From: Paracoccaceae bacterium
GTDB lineage: Bacteria; Pseudomonadota; Alphaproteobacteria; Rhodobacterales; Rhodobacteraceae
Assembly (NCBI GenBank): GCA_023254015.1
Contig: JALQYS010000034.1
Span: forward strand, 1 to 10,437
DNA length: 10,437 nucleotides
Reading direction: 5' to 3'
A model generated the notes under the pieces. The model was not told the origin of the DNA and did not search any database. It worked only from the letters and a program-made list of their open reading frames with translations. This document shows, in pieces, positions 1 to 5,872 of this stretch (position 1 is the stretch's first letter; each line of letters begins with the position of its first letter). Both the position numbers and the translations under genes were made by a program.

Positions 1-746
1 GACAGCTGCAACAGGATCGTGCGGCCCATGATGTCACGACTGGCGGTAAACATGCGTTCCAGCGCGGCAGGGTCAGGCAGACGCGCCAGTGCGGGGCGCA
101 GGACAGCAGGGACAAGGGCATCGCGCGCCAGCCAAAGCGCCAGCATGAGGCCCGTCACCTCGGCGATCAGGGTGGCGGCGGCGACACCCTCGATCCCCCA
201 GCCAAGGCCCAGCACGAACCACAGGTCCAGAAGGATGTTCAGCCCGTTCTGCCAAAGCTGCAGGATCAGCACGCCGCGCGTCCGCTCTTGCCCGATCAGC
301 CAGCCCGTCAGCGCATAAAGTGCGATCGTGGCGGGCGCGCCCCAGATGCGGATGGCAAGATAGGTTCGGGCCAGCCGCTCCACCTCGTCGCTGGCCGGGG
401 CGATGGCGAAGGCGGCGGCGAAAAGCCCCCCCTGCAGCAGGATCAGTCCCGCCCCGGCCACAAGCGCCACCAAAAGCGCGCGCAGCAGCACGGCCGCGCC
501 CTCGGCGCTGTCTCCCGCCCCCTTGGCCTGCGCGGCAAGGCCCGAGGTGGACATGCGCAGAAACCCGAAGGCCCAGTAAAGCGTGGCCAGAACCACCGCT
601 CCCATGCCAACGGCACCCAAGGGCGCTGCCTGCCCCAGCTGCCCGATCACGGCGGTATCCACCGCCCCCAGAAGCGGCACGGTGGCATTCGACAGCACCA
701 CCGGAAGCGCGATGCGCGCCACGCGGGCGTGGGTGATGACGGTCAT
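1..746 (-). CDS. MATE family efflux transporter (DinF-like), C-terminal part outside window
   Basis: This is an inner-membrane multidrug/toxin extrusion (MATE) transporter, a family that exports small molecules in exchange for Na+ or H+. The 248 visible residues begin MTVITHARVARIALPVVLSN and continue with alternating hydrophobic helices. They include the DinF-subgroup segment WAFGFLRMSTSGLAAQA near residues 66-82, and a later segment with GWLIGQERTRG and LQLWQNGLNILLDLWFVLGLGWGIEGVA. MATE proteins are usually about 440-460 residues, so a little over half is present; the reading frame is open to the window edge. The start ATG (746-744) overlaps the stop of the upstream thioesterase in an ATGA, so translation is probably coupled. 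No strong ribosome site of its own is seen. The transported substrate cannot be read from the sequence. Confidence 0.9.
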   Translation of the reverse strand, partial: MTVITHARVARIALPVVLSNATVPLLGAVDTAVIGQLGQAAPLGAVGMGAVVLATLYWAFGFLRMSTSGLAAQAKGAGDSAEGAAVLLRALLVALVAGAGLILLQGGLFAAAFAIAPASDEVERLARTYLAIRIWGAPATIALYALTGWLIGQERTRGVLILQLWQNGLNILLDLWFVLGLGWGIEGVAAATLIAEVTGLMLALWLARDALVPAVLRPALARLPDPAALERMFTASRDIMGRTILLQL

Positions 747-1225
747 CCCGGCTGTTCGGGCATCAGGCAATGGACGACGGCGCTGGCAAAGGGCTTGTCG
801 CGGGCATCCTGCCAGCCCTCGACATGCACGCTGGCATAGCGGCGGCCCGAGCGGTTGACGCGGGCCTTGGCATAGCAATCCCTCGGCTGGCCCGCCCGCA
901 GGTAATCAACCGTAAAGTCGATGGTCTTGGGCAGGGGCGGCAGATGGCCGGGGTCCAGCGCCTCGGGGCCGATGCGGCCTGCGGCGATTTCCTCCCAAAG
1001 GGTGGACCAGCTGAGTTCGATCAGCGCCGCCACCTCCAGAAAGGCGGCGGTGACGCCACCGTGCAGGGCCGGAATCGTCGGGTTGCCGATCAGCATGGGC
1101 TTGAAGGGCAGATGGGCGGTGATCTCGTCGCCCTGCCGGTCAAAACGGATGCCAAGAAAGCGGATATAGGGCACCGCGCCGACCAGCCATGCCAGTGCCT
1201 CGTCCCGATTGCGGTAGGGAATCAT
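743..1225 (-). CDS. PaaI-type hotdog-fold thioesterase (second of a pair)
   Basis: This is a 160-residue cytoplasmic hotdog-fold protein of the PaaI/YbgC-like acyl-CoA thioesterase group, which hydrolyses acyl-CoA to free acid and CoA. The family signature is ALHGGVTAAFLEVAA. H55-G56-G57 lie at the active-site turn, and an acidic residue (E64) sits seven residues after G57, where many PaaI enzymes carry the Asp/Glu that acts in hydrolysis. A later IDFTVDYLRAG matches the usual strand before the second conserved turn. The start ATG at 1225 overlaps the TGA of the preceding thioesterase (ATGA), with an AAAGG about 7 bases upstream. Its own stop overlaps the start of the MATE gene in the same way. 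It carries a short insert, roughly residues 74-95, between the helix and the next strand that its neighbour lacks. The acyl substrate is unknown. Confidence 0.87.
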   Translation of the reverse strand: MIPYRNRDEALAWLVGAVPYIRFLGIRFDRQGDEITAHLPFKPMLIGNPTIPALHGGVTAAFLEVAALIELSWSTLWEEIAAGRIGPEALDPGHLPPLPKTIDFTVDYLRAGQPRDCYAKARVNRSGRRYASVHVEGWQDARDKPFASAVVHCLMPEQPG

Positions 1226-1662
1226 GGGCGTGCCTTTCGCGGACGATCAAGGGTGAAGGCACCCGTCCCCATGGCCACCGGGCGGCTTTCGTCCTGATCG
1301 GTGGCGGTGACGCGGACAAAGGCGACCGAGCGAGTGACATGATGACACTCTGCCCGCGCCGTCACCGTCTGCCCCGGTGTTGCCGGGCGGAAATAGTCGA
1401 TCCGAAGGTCCAGCGTGGCGGTGGAATAGGGGGCTTCGGGGTGAGACATGACCGCGGCCCCGCTGGCCGTGTCCATCAGCGCCGAAATCGCGCCCCCATG
1501 CAGCACGCCCGTCGCCGGATCGCCCACAAGCTGCGGGTCATAGGCCATCGAGATGGTGGCACGGCCGTCGCCGATCTCGTCCAGTTTCATGTTCAGCGCC
1601 GCGGCATGGGGCAACGCCTCGATAAAGGCGCGGGCCGCGGAAAGCGCCACCTTGTCCTTCAT
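1222..1662 (-). CDS. PaaI-type hotdog-fold thioesterase (first of a pair)
   Basis: This 146-residue protein has the PaaI thioesterase signature TGVLHGGAISALMDTASG, with H55-G56-G57 and the catalytic-type acid D64, followed by TLDLRIDYFRPATPGQTVTARAE. It is expected to hydrolyse acyl-CoA thioesters in the cytoplasm. The length and layout are those of a single-domain hotdog protein that works as a dimer or tetramer. The start is uncertain by two codons: ATG at 1662 lies 6 bases after GGAAGG, while ATG at 1668 lies 4 bases after AGGGG. I prefer 1662, but 1668 (MAMKDK) is nearly as good. The open frame extends to 1839, but that part has no ribosome site and does not resemble the family. It is the first gene of a three-gene minus-strand operon and is divergent from the MerR gene at 1896. 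Confidence 0.87.
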   Translation of the reverse strand: MKDKVALSAARAFIEALPHAAALNMKLDEIGDGRATISMAYDPQLVGDPATGVLHGGAISALMDTASGAAVMSHPEAPYSTATLDLRIDYFRPATPGQTVTARAECHHVTRSVAFVRVTATDQDESRPVAMGTGAFTLDRPRKARP

Positions 1663-1895
1663 GGCCATCCTTCCCCTTTCGTGATGCTGCGACTTAAGCG
1701 GCTTGACAGCCAGGCCGCAAGCCCCTGCCATCCGGAACGGAACGTCTTTGGGCCGCGCAAGGCCATGGCCCTTTACCGCGCCCTCAAGGCCACTTGGCCC
1801 TCTGACCGGCATCAGGCCCCGCCCGCAAGCGCGGCGCAAGCCGGTTGTGCTTTTGCCGCGCCACGATTAGCCTCTCGCGCGAAAGGACCCTGTCG
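1663..1895. promoter_or_regulatory. Divergent intergenic region between thioesterase operon and merR1
   Basis: About 230 bases separate the two divergent start codons and must hold both promoters. A TTGACA at 1703-1708 on the plus strand is a perfect -35 hexamer, but no good -10 follows at 16-18 bases. On the minus strand TTGCGG and TTAAGT are 17 bases apart, a weak match. I see no copy here of the ACGT palindrome found at 3095 and 6618. The assignment rests on position rather than on a clear motif. Confidence 0.35.
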
Positions 1896-2270
1896 ATGAC
1901 CACCGAAAGGCTGAGTTTCAAGGAAATGTGCGCGCGGTTCGACGTGACCCCGCGCACCCTGCGCTATTACGAATACATCGAACTGCTCGCCCCCGAAAAA
2001 GAGGGCCGCGCCCGCTTTTATGGCCCGCGCGAAGTGGCCCGGATGACGCTGATCCTGCGCGGGCGCCGCTTTGGCTTCAGCCTTGAGGAAATCCGCCAGT
2101 GGCTGCTGATCTATGGCAAGCAGGGCGAGCGGGACCAGTTGCAGCACTGGCTGGGGCTGGCCGACCGCCAGCTGGTCGAACTGGAACGGCAGCGGGCCGA
2201 ACTGGACACCACCATCGCCGACCTGAAGGCGCTGCGCGCCACGGCGGCAGAAGAAATCGCCAAGCTGTGA
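1896..2270 (+). CDS. MerR family transcriptional regulator (paralogue 1)
   Basis: This 124-residue protein is a MerR-family DNA-binding regulator. The N-terminal winged helix-turn-helix (about residues 6-75) contains CARFDVTPRTLRYYEYIELL, then LILRGRRFGFSLEEIRQWL, the standard MerR recognition helix, wing and second helix pair. The C-terminal third (LADRQLVELERQRAELDTTIADLKAL) is a dimerising coiled coil. No cysteine or histidine cluster follows it, so metal sensing is unlikely; an acyl-CoA or similar ligand is more likely. MerR proteins such as LiuR control acyl-CoA degradation in other proteobacteria. The start at 1896 has AAAGGA 8 bases upstream; an upstream in-frame ATG at 1845 adds 17 residues unlike the family and lacks a ribosome site. 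It is followed after 7 bases by the ProC-like gene. About 41 of 68 N-terminal residues match the second MerR at 3174 (hand count). Confidence 0.88.
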   Translation: MTTERLSFKEMCARFDVTPRTLRYYEYIELLAPEKEGRARFYGPREVARMTLILRGRRFGFSLEEIRQWLLIYGKQGERDQLQHWLGLADRQLVELERQRAELDTTIADLKALRATAAEEIAKL

Positions 2271-2277
2271 GGGCCGC

Positions 2278-3051
2278 ATGAACGTTGGAATCATTGGTGG
2301 TCTGGGCTGGATCGGCAGGTCTCTGGGCCGGGCGCTGATTGAAACGGGGCGCATCGCGGCAGGCGATCTGGTGATCCTGACGCGCGCTGGACAGCCGGGC
2401 GAGTTTTATGGGCACAAGGTGGCTTGGGCCAATTCGGTTGCAGATCTGGTGGCGCAGGCCGATGTGATTGTCGTGTCCGTGCGCCCGCAGGACTGGCCCG
2501 CGCTGGACCTGCAAGCGCAGGGCAAGCTGGTGATCTCGGTCATGGCCGGCGTGCCGCTGCGCGCCCTGCCTCCCCGCACGGTCCGTGCCCTGCCGAATGC
2601 CGCGGCCGAGCTGCGCCAGTCTTACACGCCCTGGCTCGCCGGCCCCGGGGTGACGGCCGAGGATCGCACCACGGTCGCGCAGATCCTGACCGCCATCGGC
2701 ACCTGCGACGCGGTGGACAGCGAACACCAGATTGACCTGATGACCGCCACGGCGGGCGCGGGTCCGGCCTATTCTGCCCTGCTGGCCCGGGCGATCATCG
2801 GCTTTCTGCAGGCCGAGGGCGTGCGTCCTGAGGTTGCCCAGCGCAGCGCCGAAGCGATGATCTGTGGGGCCGCGCCCCTGATGGCCGGCAAGATGGCCGA
2901 GGTCGAAGACCTGGTGCAGGTGTTCCTCGACTACAAGGGTACAACGGCGGCGGGGCTGACCCGGGCGATGGAACTGGGGTTTGAACAGGCGGTCAAGGCC
3001 GCGCTGGCCGCCGCCACCGACAAGGCTCGCGCCATGAGCGCCTCGGCCTGA
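2278..3051 (+). CDS. Pyrroline-5-carboxylate reductase (ProC)-like NAD(P)-binding protein
   Basis: This 257-residue protein has the two-domain layout of P5C reductase, which reduces pyrroline-5-carboxylate to proline with NAD(P)H. The N-terminal Rossmann fold starts MNVGIIGGLGWIG (GxGxxG at 8-13) and continues with ADVIVVSVRPQDW and VISVMAGVPL. The segment VRALPN is the counterpart of the family's VRxMPN. The C-terminal helical dimer domain has TAGAGPAY at 158-165 (usually TGSGPAY), but the normally conserved PGGTT signature is DYKGTT at 218-223, so the residues before the last Gly-Thr-Thr differ. It is slightly shorter than typical ProC (about 265-275). The family is clear, but whether it makes proline or acts on another imine or 2-hydroxy/imino acid is open. 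It sits 7 bases behind merR1, so the two are probably co-transcribed; GAGGGCCGC before the ATG is a modest ribosome site. Confidence 0.82.
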   Translation: MNVGIIGGLGWIGRSLGRALIETGRIAAGDLVILTRAGQPGEFYGHKVAWANSVADLVAQADVIVVSVRPQDWPALDLQAQGKLVISVMAGVPLRALPPRTVRALPNAAAELRQSYTPWLAGPGVTAEDRTTVAQILTAIGTCDAVDSEHQIDLMTATAGAGPAYSALLARAIIGFLQAEGVRPEVAQRSAEAMICGAAPLMAGKMAEVEDLVQVFLDYKGTTAAGLTRAMELGFEQAVKAALAAATDKARAMSASA

Positions 3052-3094
3052 AACGGCGACCCGACGTCAAGCCGGTTTCTGACGTGACGTTACA

Positions 3095-3122
3095 TTTACG
3101 TTAACGTCAACTGTTCTAGTAT
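3095..3122 (+). promoter_or_regulatory. Promoter with palindromic operator for merR2-acyl-CoA dehydrogenase
   Basis: TTTACGTTAACGTCAA at 3095-3110 is a near-perfect palindrome: the central ACGTTAACGT is exact, and only one flanking pair fails. A good -10 hexamer, TAGTAT, lies at 3117-3122, and TTTACG (3095-3100) can serve as a -35 with a 16-base spacer, so a bound protein would cover the -35 and spacer. MerR-family proteins typically bind dyads between the -35 and -10. Further ACGT cores at 3064, 3082 and 3087 lie just upstream. Autoregulation by MerR2 is the simplest reading. A weaker copy lies before the thiolase operon at 6618-6633. Confidence 0.6.
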
Positions 3123-3135
3123 CGTGGCAAGAGGT

Positions 3136-3151
3136 GTCCATCCCGATGGAC
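3136..3151 (+). other. Short hairpin in merR2 leader
   Basis: GTCCAT and ATGGAC form an exact 6-base-pair stem around the tetraloop CCCG. It lies about 15 bases after the proposed -10 and 22 bases before the merR2 start, in the presumed 5' untranslated region. It could affect leader stability or be a DNA dyad for a regulator; it may also be chance. Confidence 0.3.
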
Positions 3152-3173
3152 CCTTCCGGCATTCCCTGGACCA

Positions 3174-3581
3174 ATGGCCATGATCGACACCGCCGAAACC
3201 CTGACCATCCGCGAGATGTGTGACGCCTTTGACGTCACGCCGCGGACCTTGCGCTTTTACGAGGCGAAAGAACTTCTGTCGCCGATCCGCCTTGGCACGC
3301 GGCGGCTCTTCACCAAGGCCGACCGCGCGCGGCTGACGCTGATCCTGCGTGGCAAGCGGTTTGGCTTCAGCCTTGAGGACATCCGCCAGCTTCTGGCGAT
3401 GTATGAACCCGATGGAAGCAATCAGGCGCAGATGCTGCGGACCTATGACCTTGCAAAAGAGCGACTGGCCCAGATGGAGGCCCAGCGCGCCGAACTGGAT
3501 CTGGCGATTGCCGATCTGAAAACCCAATTGGCCGAGGGCGAAAGGATCATCGCCGCCTTCCGCCCGTCTGCCGCCGAATAA
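3174..3581 (+). CDS. MerR family transcriptional regulator (paralogue 2), linked to acyl-CoA dehydrogenase
   Basis: This 135-residue MerR-family regulator has its winged helix-turn-helix at about residues 10-79 (TIREMCDAFDVTPRTLRFYE, then LILRGKRFGFSLEDIRQLL). A C-terminal coiled coil (AKERLAQMEAQRAELDLAIADLKTQLAEGE) follows, with no metal-binding cysteine motif. It probably senses an acyl-CoA intermediate and controls fatty-acid or branched-chain acyl-CoA degradation, as MerR-type LiuR does elsewhere; this rests on context. The acyl-CoA dehydrogenase starts 11 bases downstream in the same operon, and the palindromic operator at 3095-3110 precedes it. The start could be ATG 3174 or ATG 3180 two codons later; the ribosome site (CTGGA) is weak for both. 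A 20-base run coding FGFSLE is identical at 2070-2089 in merR1 and 3360-3379 here, consistent with duplication. Confidence 0.9.
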   Translation: MAMIDTAETLTIREMCDAFDVTPRTLRFYEAKELLSPIRLGTRRLFTKADRARLTLILRGKRFGFSLEDIRQLLAMYEPDGSNQAQMLRTYDLAKERLAQMEAQRAELDLAIADLKTQLAEGERIIAAFRPSAAE

Positions 3582-3592
3582 GGGAGAAAGAC

Positions 3593-5368
3593 ATGACCCT
3601 ATACACCGCCCCCCTGAAGGACATGGATTTCCTTCTGCACAATGTTTTGAACGTATCGGAAAAGGACATTCCCGGCTATGGCGAGCTTGACCGGGGCTTC
3701 ACCGCCGCCGTGCTGGAAGAGGCGGGCAAGCTTGCCTCGGACGTGCTCGCGCCCCTGAACGCCGTGGGCGACCATGAGGGCTGCGTGCTGGAAAACGGCG
3801 TGGTGCGCACGCCATCGGGGTTCAAGGCGGCCTTTGACCAACTGCGCGCCGGCGGCTGGACGGCCCTTGACTGCGATCCGGATTATGGCGGTCAGGGTCT
3901 GCCCTATCTGATGGGCACCGCCGTGGGAGAGATCATGGTCTCGGCCAACATGGCCTTCAACATGTATCAAGGCCTGACCCATGGCGCCTATTCGGCGATC
4001 CATACCCATGGCACGGCCGAACAAAAGGCGATGTATCTGCCGAAAATGGTCTCGTGCGACTGGACCGGCACGATGAACCTGACCGAACCGCATTGCGGCA
4101 CCGACCTGGGGCTGATGCGCACCAAGGCCGAACCGCAGGCCGATGGCAGCTACAAGATCACCGGGACGAAGATCTTCATCTCGGCCGGCGAGCATGATCT
4201 TTCTGAAAACATCATTCACCTTGTCCTGGCCAAGGCGCCCGGCGGTGGTGAGGGGACCAAGGGCATCTCGCTCTTCATCGTGCCGAAGTATCTGGTGAAT
4301 CCCGATGGGTCGCTGGGCACGCGCAACAGCCTTGCCGTGGGCAAGGTCGAACACAAGATGGGCATCCACGGCAACGCCACCTGCGTGATGAACTATGACG
4401 GCGCGACGGGCTATCTTCTCGGCGATCTGCACAAAGGCATGCGCGCCATGTTCACCATGATGAACGAGGCGCGGCTGGGCGTGGGCCTGCAAGGCTATGC
4501 CGTGGCCGAGGCGGCCTATCAGAACGCGGTCGCCTATGCGAAGGATCGCCTGCAGGGCCGCGCGATCACCGGAACCGAGAATCCCGCAGGGCCGGCCGAT
4601 CCCCTGATCGTGCACCCCGACATCCGCCGCAACCTCATGGACCAGAAATCCTTTGTCGAAGGCGCCCGCGCCCTGACCTTCTGGGCTGCCAGCCTGATCG
4701 ACCAGTCGCACCGCAAGGGCGACGCCGCCGCCGACGGGCTGGTCAGCCTGATGATCCCGGTCATCAAGGGCTTCCAGACAGATCGCGGTTTTGAAATGGC
4801 CGTGCAGGCCCAGCAGGTCTGGGGCGGGCATGGCTATATCGAGGACAACGGCATGAGCCAGTTCGTCCGCGACGCCCGCATCGCCATGATCTACGAAGGC
4901 GCGAACGGCGTGCAGGCGCTGGACCTCGTGGGCCGCAAGCTGACCGCCGACGGCGGCAAGCATGTGATGGCGTTCTTTGAGATGGTGAAGGCCGAATGCA
5001 AGGCGCATGACGCCGACCCGCGGATGGCCGCCTTTACCGAACCCCTGAAGCAGGCATCGAAAGCCATGCAGGCGGCGGGGATGTTCTTCATGCAAAACGG
5101 CATGAAAACCCCCAATGCGGCGCTGGCGGGCAGCTATGACTTCATGCTCATGATGGGCCATGTCTGCATGGGACTGATGTGGACCCGCATGGCCAAGGCC
5201 GCGCTGAGCGCACTTGATGCCGGCGGCGGAGATGAGGCGTTCCTCAACGCCAAGCTCGCCACGGGGCGCTACTACATGACCCGCCAGCTTCCGGCCTGCG
5301 CCATGCATCTTGCCCGTATCGAAAGCGGGGCAGATCCGGTCATGGCCTTGGCGGCTGAGGCGTTCTAA
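3593..5368 (+). CDS. Acyl-CoA dehydrogenase with extra C-terminal domain (FadE/DmdC-like)
   Basis: This 591-residue cytoplasmic flavoprotein should introduce the 2,3-double bond into an acyl-CoA, the first step of beta-oxidation, passing electrons to electron-transfer flavoprotein. The opening YTAPLKDMDFLLHNVL is the short N-terminal extension of the long (about 590-600 residue) subgroup. The core has TGTMNLTEPHCGTDLG (from T158, FAD/substrate contacts), FISAGEHD, VWGGHGYIEDNGMSQFVRDARI (from residue 409), and the catalytic-base motif IYEGANGVQALDLVGRKL with Glu435. The last 120 or so residues form the additional acyl-CoA dehydrogenase C-terminal domain. AGGGAG at 3581-3586 is the ribosome site, overlapping the merR2 stop. 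This subgroup includes the methylmercaptopropionyl-CoA dehydrogenase DmdC of roseobacters as well as medium/long-chain enzymes, so chain length and substrate cannot be fixed by reading alone. Confidence 0.95.
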   Translation: MTLYTAPLKDMDFLLHNVLNVSEKDIPGYGELDRGFTAAVLEEAGKLASDVLAPLNAVGDHEGCVLENGVVRTPSGFKAAFDQLRAGGWTALDCDPDYGGQGLPYLMGTAVGEIMVSANMAFNMYQGLTHGAYSAIHTHGTAEQKAMYLPKMVSCDWTGTMNLTEPHCGTDLGLMRTKAEPQADGSYKITGTKIFISAGEHDLSENIIHLVLAKAPGGGEGTKGISLFIVPKYLVNPDGSLGTRNSLAVGKVEHKMGIHGNATCVMNYDGATGYLLGDLHKGMRAMFTMMNEARLGVGLQGYAVAEAAYQNAVAYAKDRLQGRAITGTENPAGPADPLIVHPDIRRNLMDQKSFVEGARALTFWAASLIDQSHRKGDAAADGLVSLMIPVIKGFQTDRGFEMAVQAQQVWGGHGYIEDNGMSQFVRDARIAMIYEGANGVQALDLVGRKLTADGGKHVMAFFEMVKAECKAHDADPRMAAFTEPLKQASKAMQAAGMFFMQNGMKTPNAALAGSYDFMLMMGHVCMGLMWTRMAKAALSALDAGGGDEAFLNAKLATGRYYMTRQLPACAMHLARIESGADPVMALAAEAF

Positions 5369-5379
5369 GCTGAAGGGAG

Positions 5380-5402
5380 CCGGAATTCCGCGCGAATTCC
5401 GG
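5380..5402 (+). terminator. Perfect 9-bp hairpin after acyl-CoA dehydrogenase
   Basis: CCGGAATTC and GAATTCCGG form an exact 9-base-pair stem with a 5-base loop (CGCGC), starting 12 bases after the acyl-CoA dehydrogenase stop. It is well placed as a transcription terminator or mRNA 3'-end stabiliser, but no T-run follows, so intrinsic termination would be weak. It also lies 25 bases before the small gene at 5427 and could act in that gene's leader. Confidence 0.5.
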
Positions 5403-5426
5403 GCCCTGTCCAACCCGAGGTGCCCA

Positions 5427-5639
5427 ATGCCCAAACGCTTTCGCCTGACCCGCCGCTTTCCGGTCGCCATGACCGAGGACGGCTATCGCCGCCTGAAGCG
5501 GTTTGCGACCGAGGCGGGACTGGACGAAGGCGAGGCATTGTCCTTCCTGTTCGAGCATTTCGACAGCGTCACAGACAAGGACAACCTCACCCACCGGCTG
5601 CGGTTGTTCAATGCGGAATTGGAGGGGCGAAAAGGATAG
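5427..5639 (+). CDS. Small conserved-looking protein of unknown function (70 residues), possibly ribbon-helix-helix-like
   Basis: I do not recognise this family. The 70-residue product starts MPKRFRLTRRFPVAMTEDGY and is basic at the N-terminus, then amphipathic. A short strand-like stretch (RFPVAMT) is followed by two predicted helices, the first with YRRLKRFATEAG and the second with EALSFLFEHFDSV. This order resembles ribbon-helix-helix (CopG/Arc) DNA-binding proteins, but no diagnostic motif proves it. There is no signal peptide or membrane segment. The start is supported by GAGG at 5417-5420, 6 bases before the ATG; the open frame extends upstream to 5310 inside the acyl-CoA dehydrogenase gene, which is unlikely to be used. 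It may be transcribed with that gene, 58 bases away, or from its own promoter. A repeat copy follows its stop by 21 bases. Confidence 0.6.
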   Translation: MPKRFRLTRRFPVAMTEDGYRRLKRFATEAGLDEGEALSFLFEHFDSVTDKDNLTHRLRLFNAELEGRKG

Positions 5640-5660
5640 GGCGCACGGGTGGAACAGGTG

Positions 5661-5697
5661 GGCGCCTCCGGCGGGAGTATTTGCACCAAGAGGAAGA
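5661..5697 (+). repeat. Rhodobacteraceae-type intergenic repeat, forward copy
   Basis: The element begins GGCGCCTCCGGCGGGAG and continues with TATTTG and CCAAGAGGAAGA. CTCC and GGAG (5666-5677) can pair around GGCG and are followed by TATTT, giving a terminator-like shape just after the small gene. From memory, similar sequences recur between genes in many Rhodobacteraceae. Positions 5675-5697 match the reverse complement of 5843-5865 at 19 of 23 bases. Confidence 0.65.
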
Positions 5698-5842
5698 CCG
5701 CGACGGACAGGAGTGGTCCACCCCACCCCGAACACCCCCGGTTTGGCTACCCGGTTGCGAGGTGGGGCTTCCCCTTGGGAGGCCATCGGCTCTCCAGCCT
5801 GTACCCCGGGATCAGGCTAGTTGAAGAGGGTTAACGAATCCT
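5698..5842. other. Structured non-coding spacer between the inverted repeats
   Basis: No convincing gene is present here. The first half of the plus strand is very C-rich (5718-5740). The spacer can form several local stems: CCCCACC (5721-5727) with GGTGGGG (5761-5767), GGGG/CCCC around CTT (5764-5774), and AGCCTG (5796-5801) with CAGGCT (5813-5818). The short open frames crossing it have no ribosome sites or recognisable protein sequence. It could be a structured RNA, a non-autonomous repeat element, or the remnant of a lost gene; I cannot identify it. Confidence 0.35.
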
Positions 5843-5865
5843 TCTTCCTCTTGGCCGAAGTACTC
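5843..5865 (-). repeat. Rhodobacteraceae-type intergenic repeat, inverted copy
   Basis: Read on the minus strand this is GAGTACTTC, GG, then CCAAGAGGAAGA, 19 of 23 bases identical to the forward copy at 5675-5697. On the minus strand it is preceded by the GC-rich hairpin at 5873-5895 and followed by GTTAACC. No minus-strand gene ends near it, so it does not have the obvious role of a terminator for a neighbouring gene. Confidence 0.65.
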
Positions 5866-5872
5866 TCGGGGG

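Noticed and set aside
1669..1839. N-terminal extension of the first thioesterase
   Set aside because: The extra residues do not resemble the hotdog family, there is no ribosome site at 1839, and a clear GGAAGG precedes the start at 1662/1668.
3051..3078. Possible terminator after the ProC-like gene (AAACGGC with GCCGGTTT)
   Set aside because: The stem needs a bulge, has a 13-base loop and lacks a following T-run; it also overlaps the ACGT core region of the next promoter.
3599..5470. Minus-strand open frame of 623 codons opposite the acyl-CoA dehydrogenase
   Set aside because: It mirrors a gene with full family motifs; its His/Gly/Arg-rich translation has no recognisable domain and is a usual antisense artefact of GC-rich codon bias.
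5649..5834. Short open frames across the repeat and spacer region
   Set aside because: They run through repeat and hairpin sequence, have no ribosome sites, and give low-complexity Pro/Gly/Arg translations.
5661..5865. CRISPR array or insertion sequence
   Set aside because: There are only two imperfect inverted copies, no regular direct repeats with spacers, no transposase frame and no visible target duplication.
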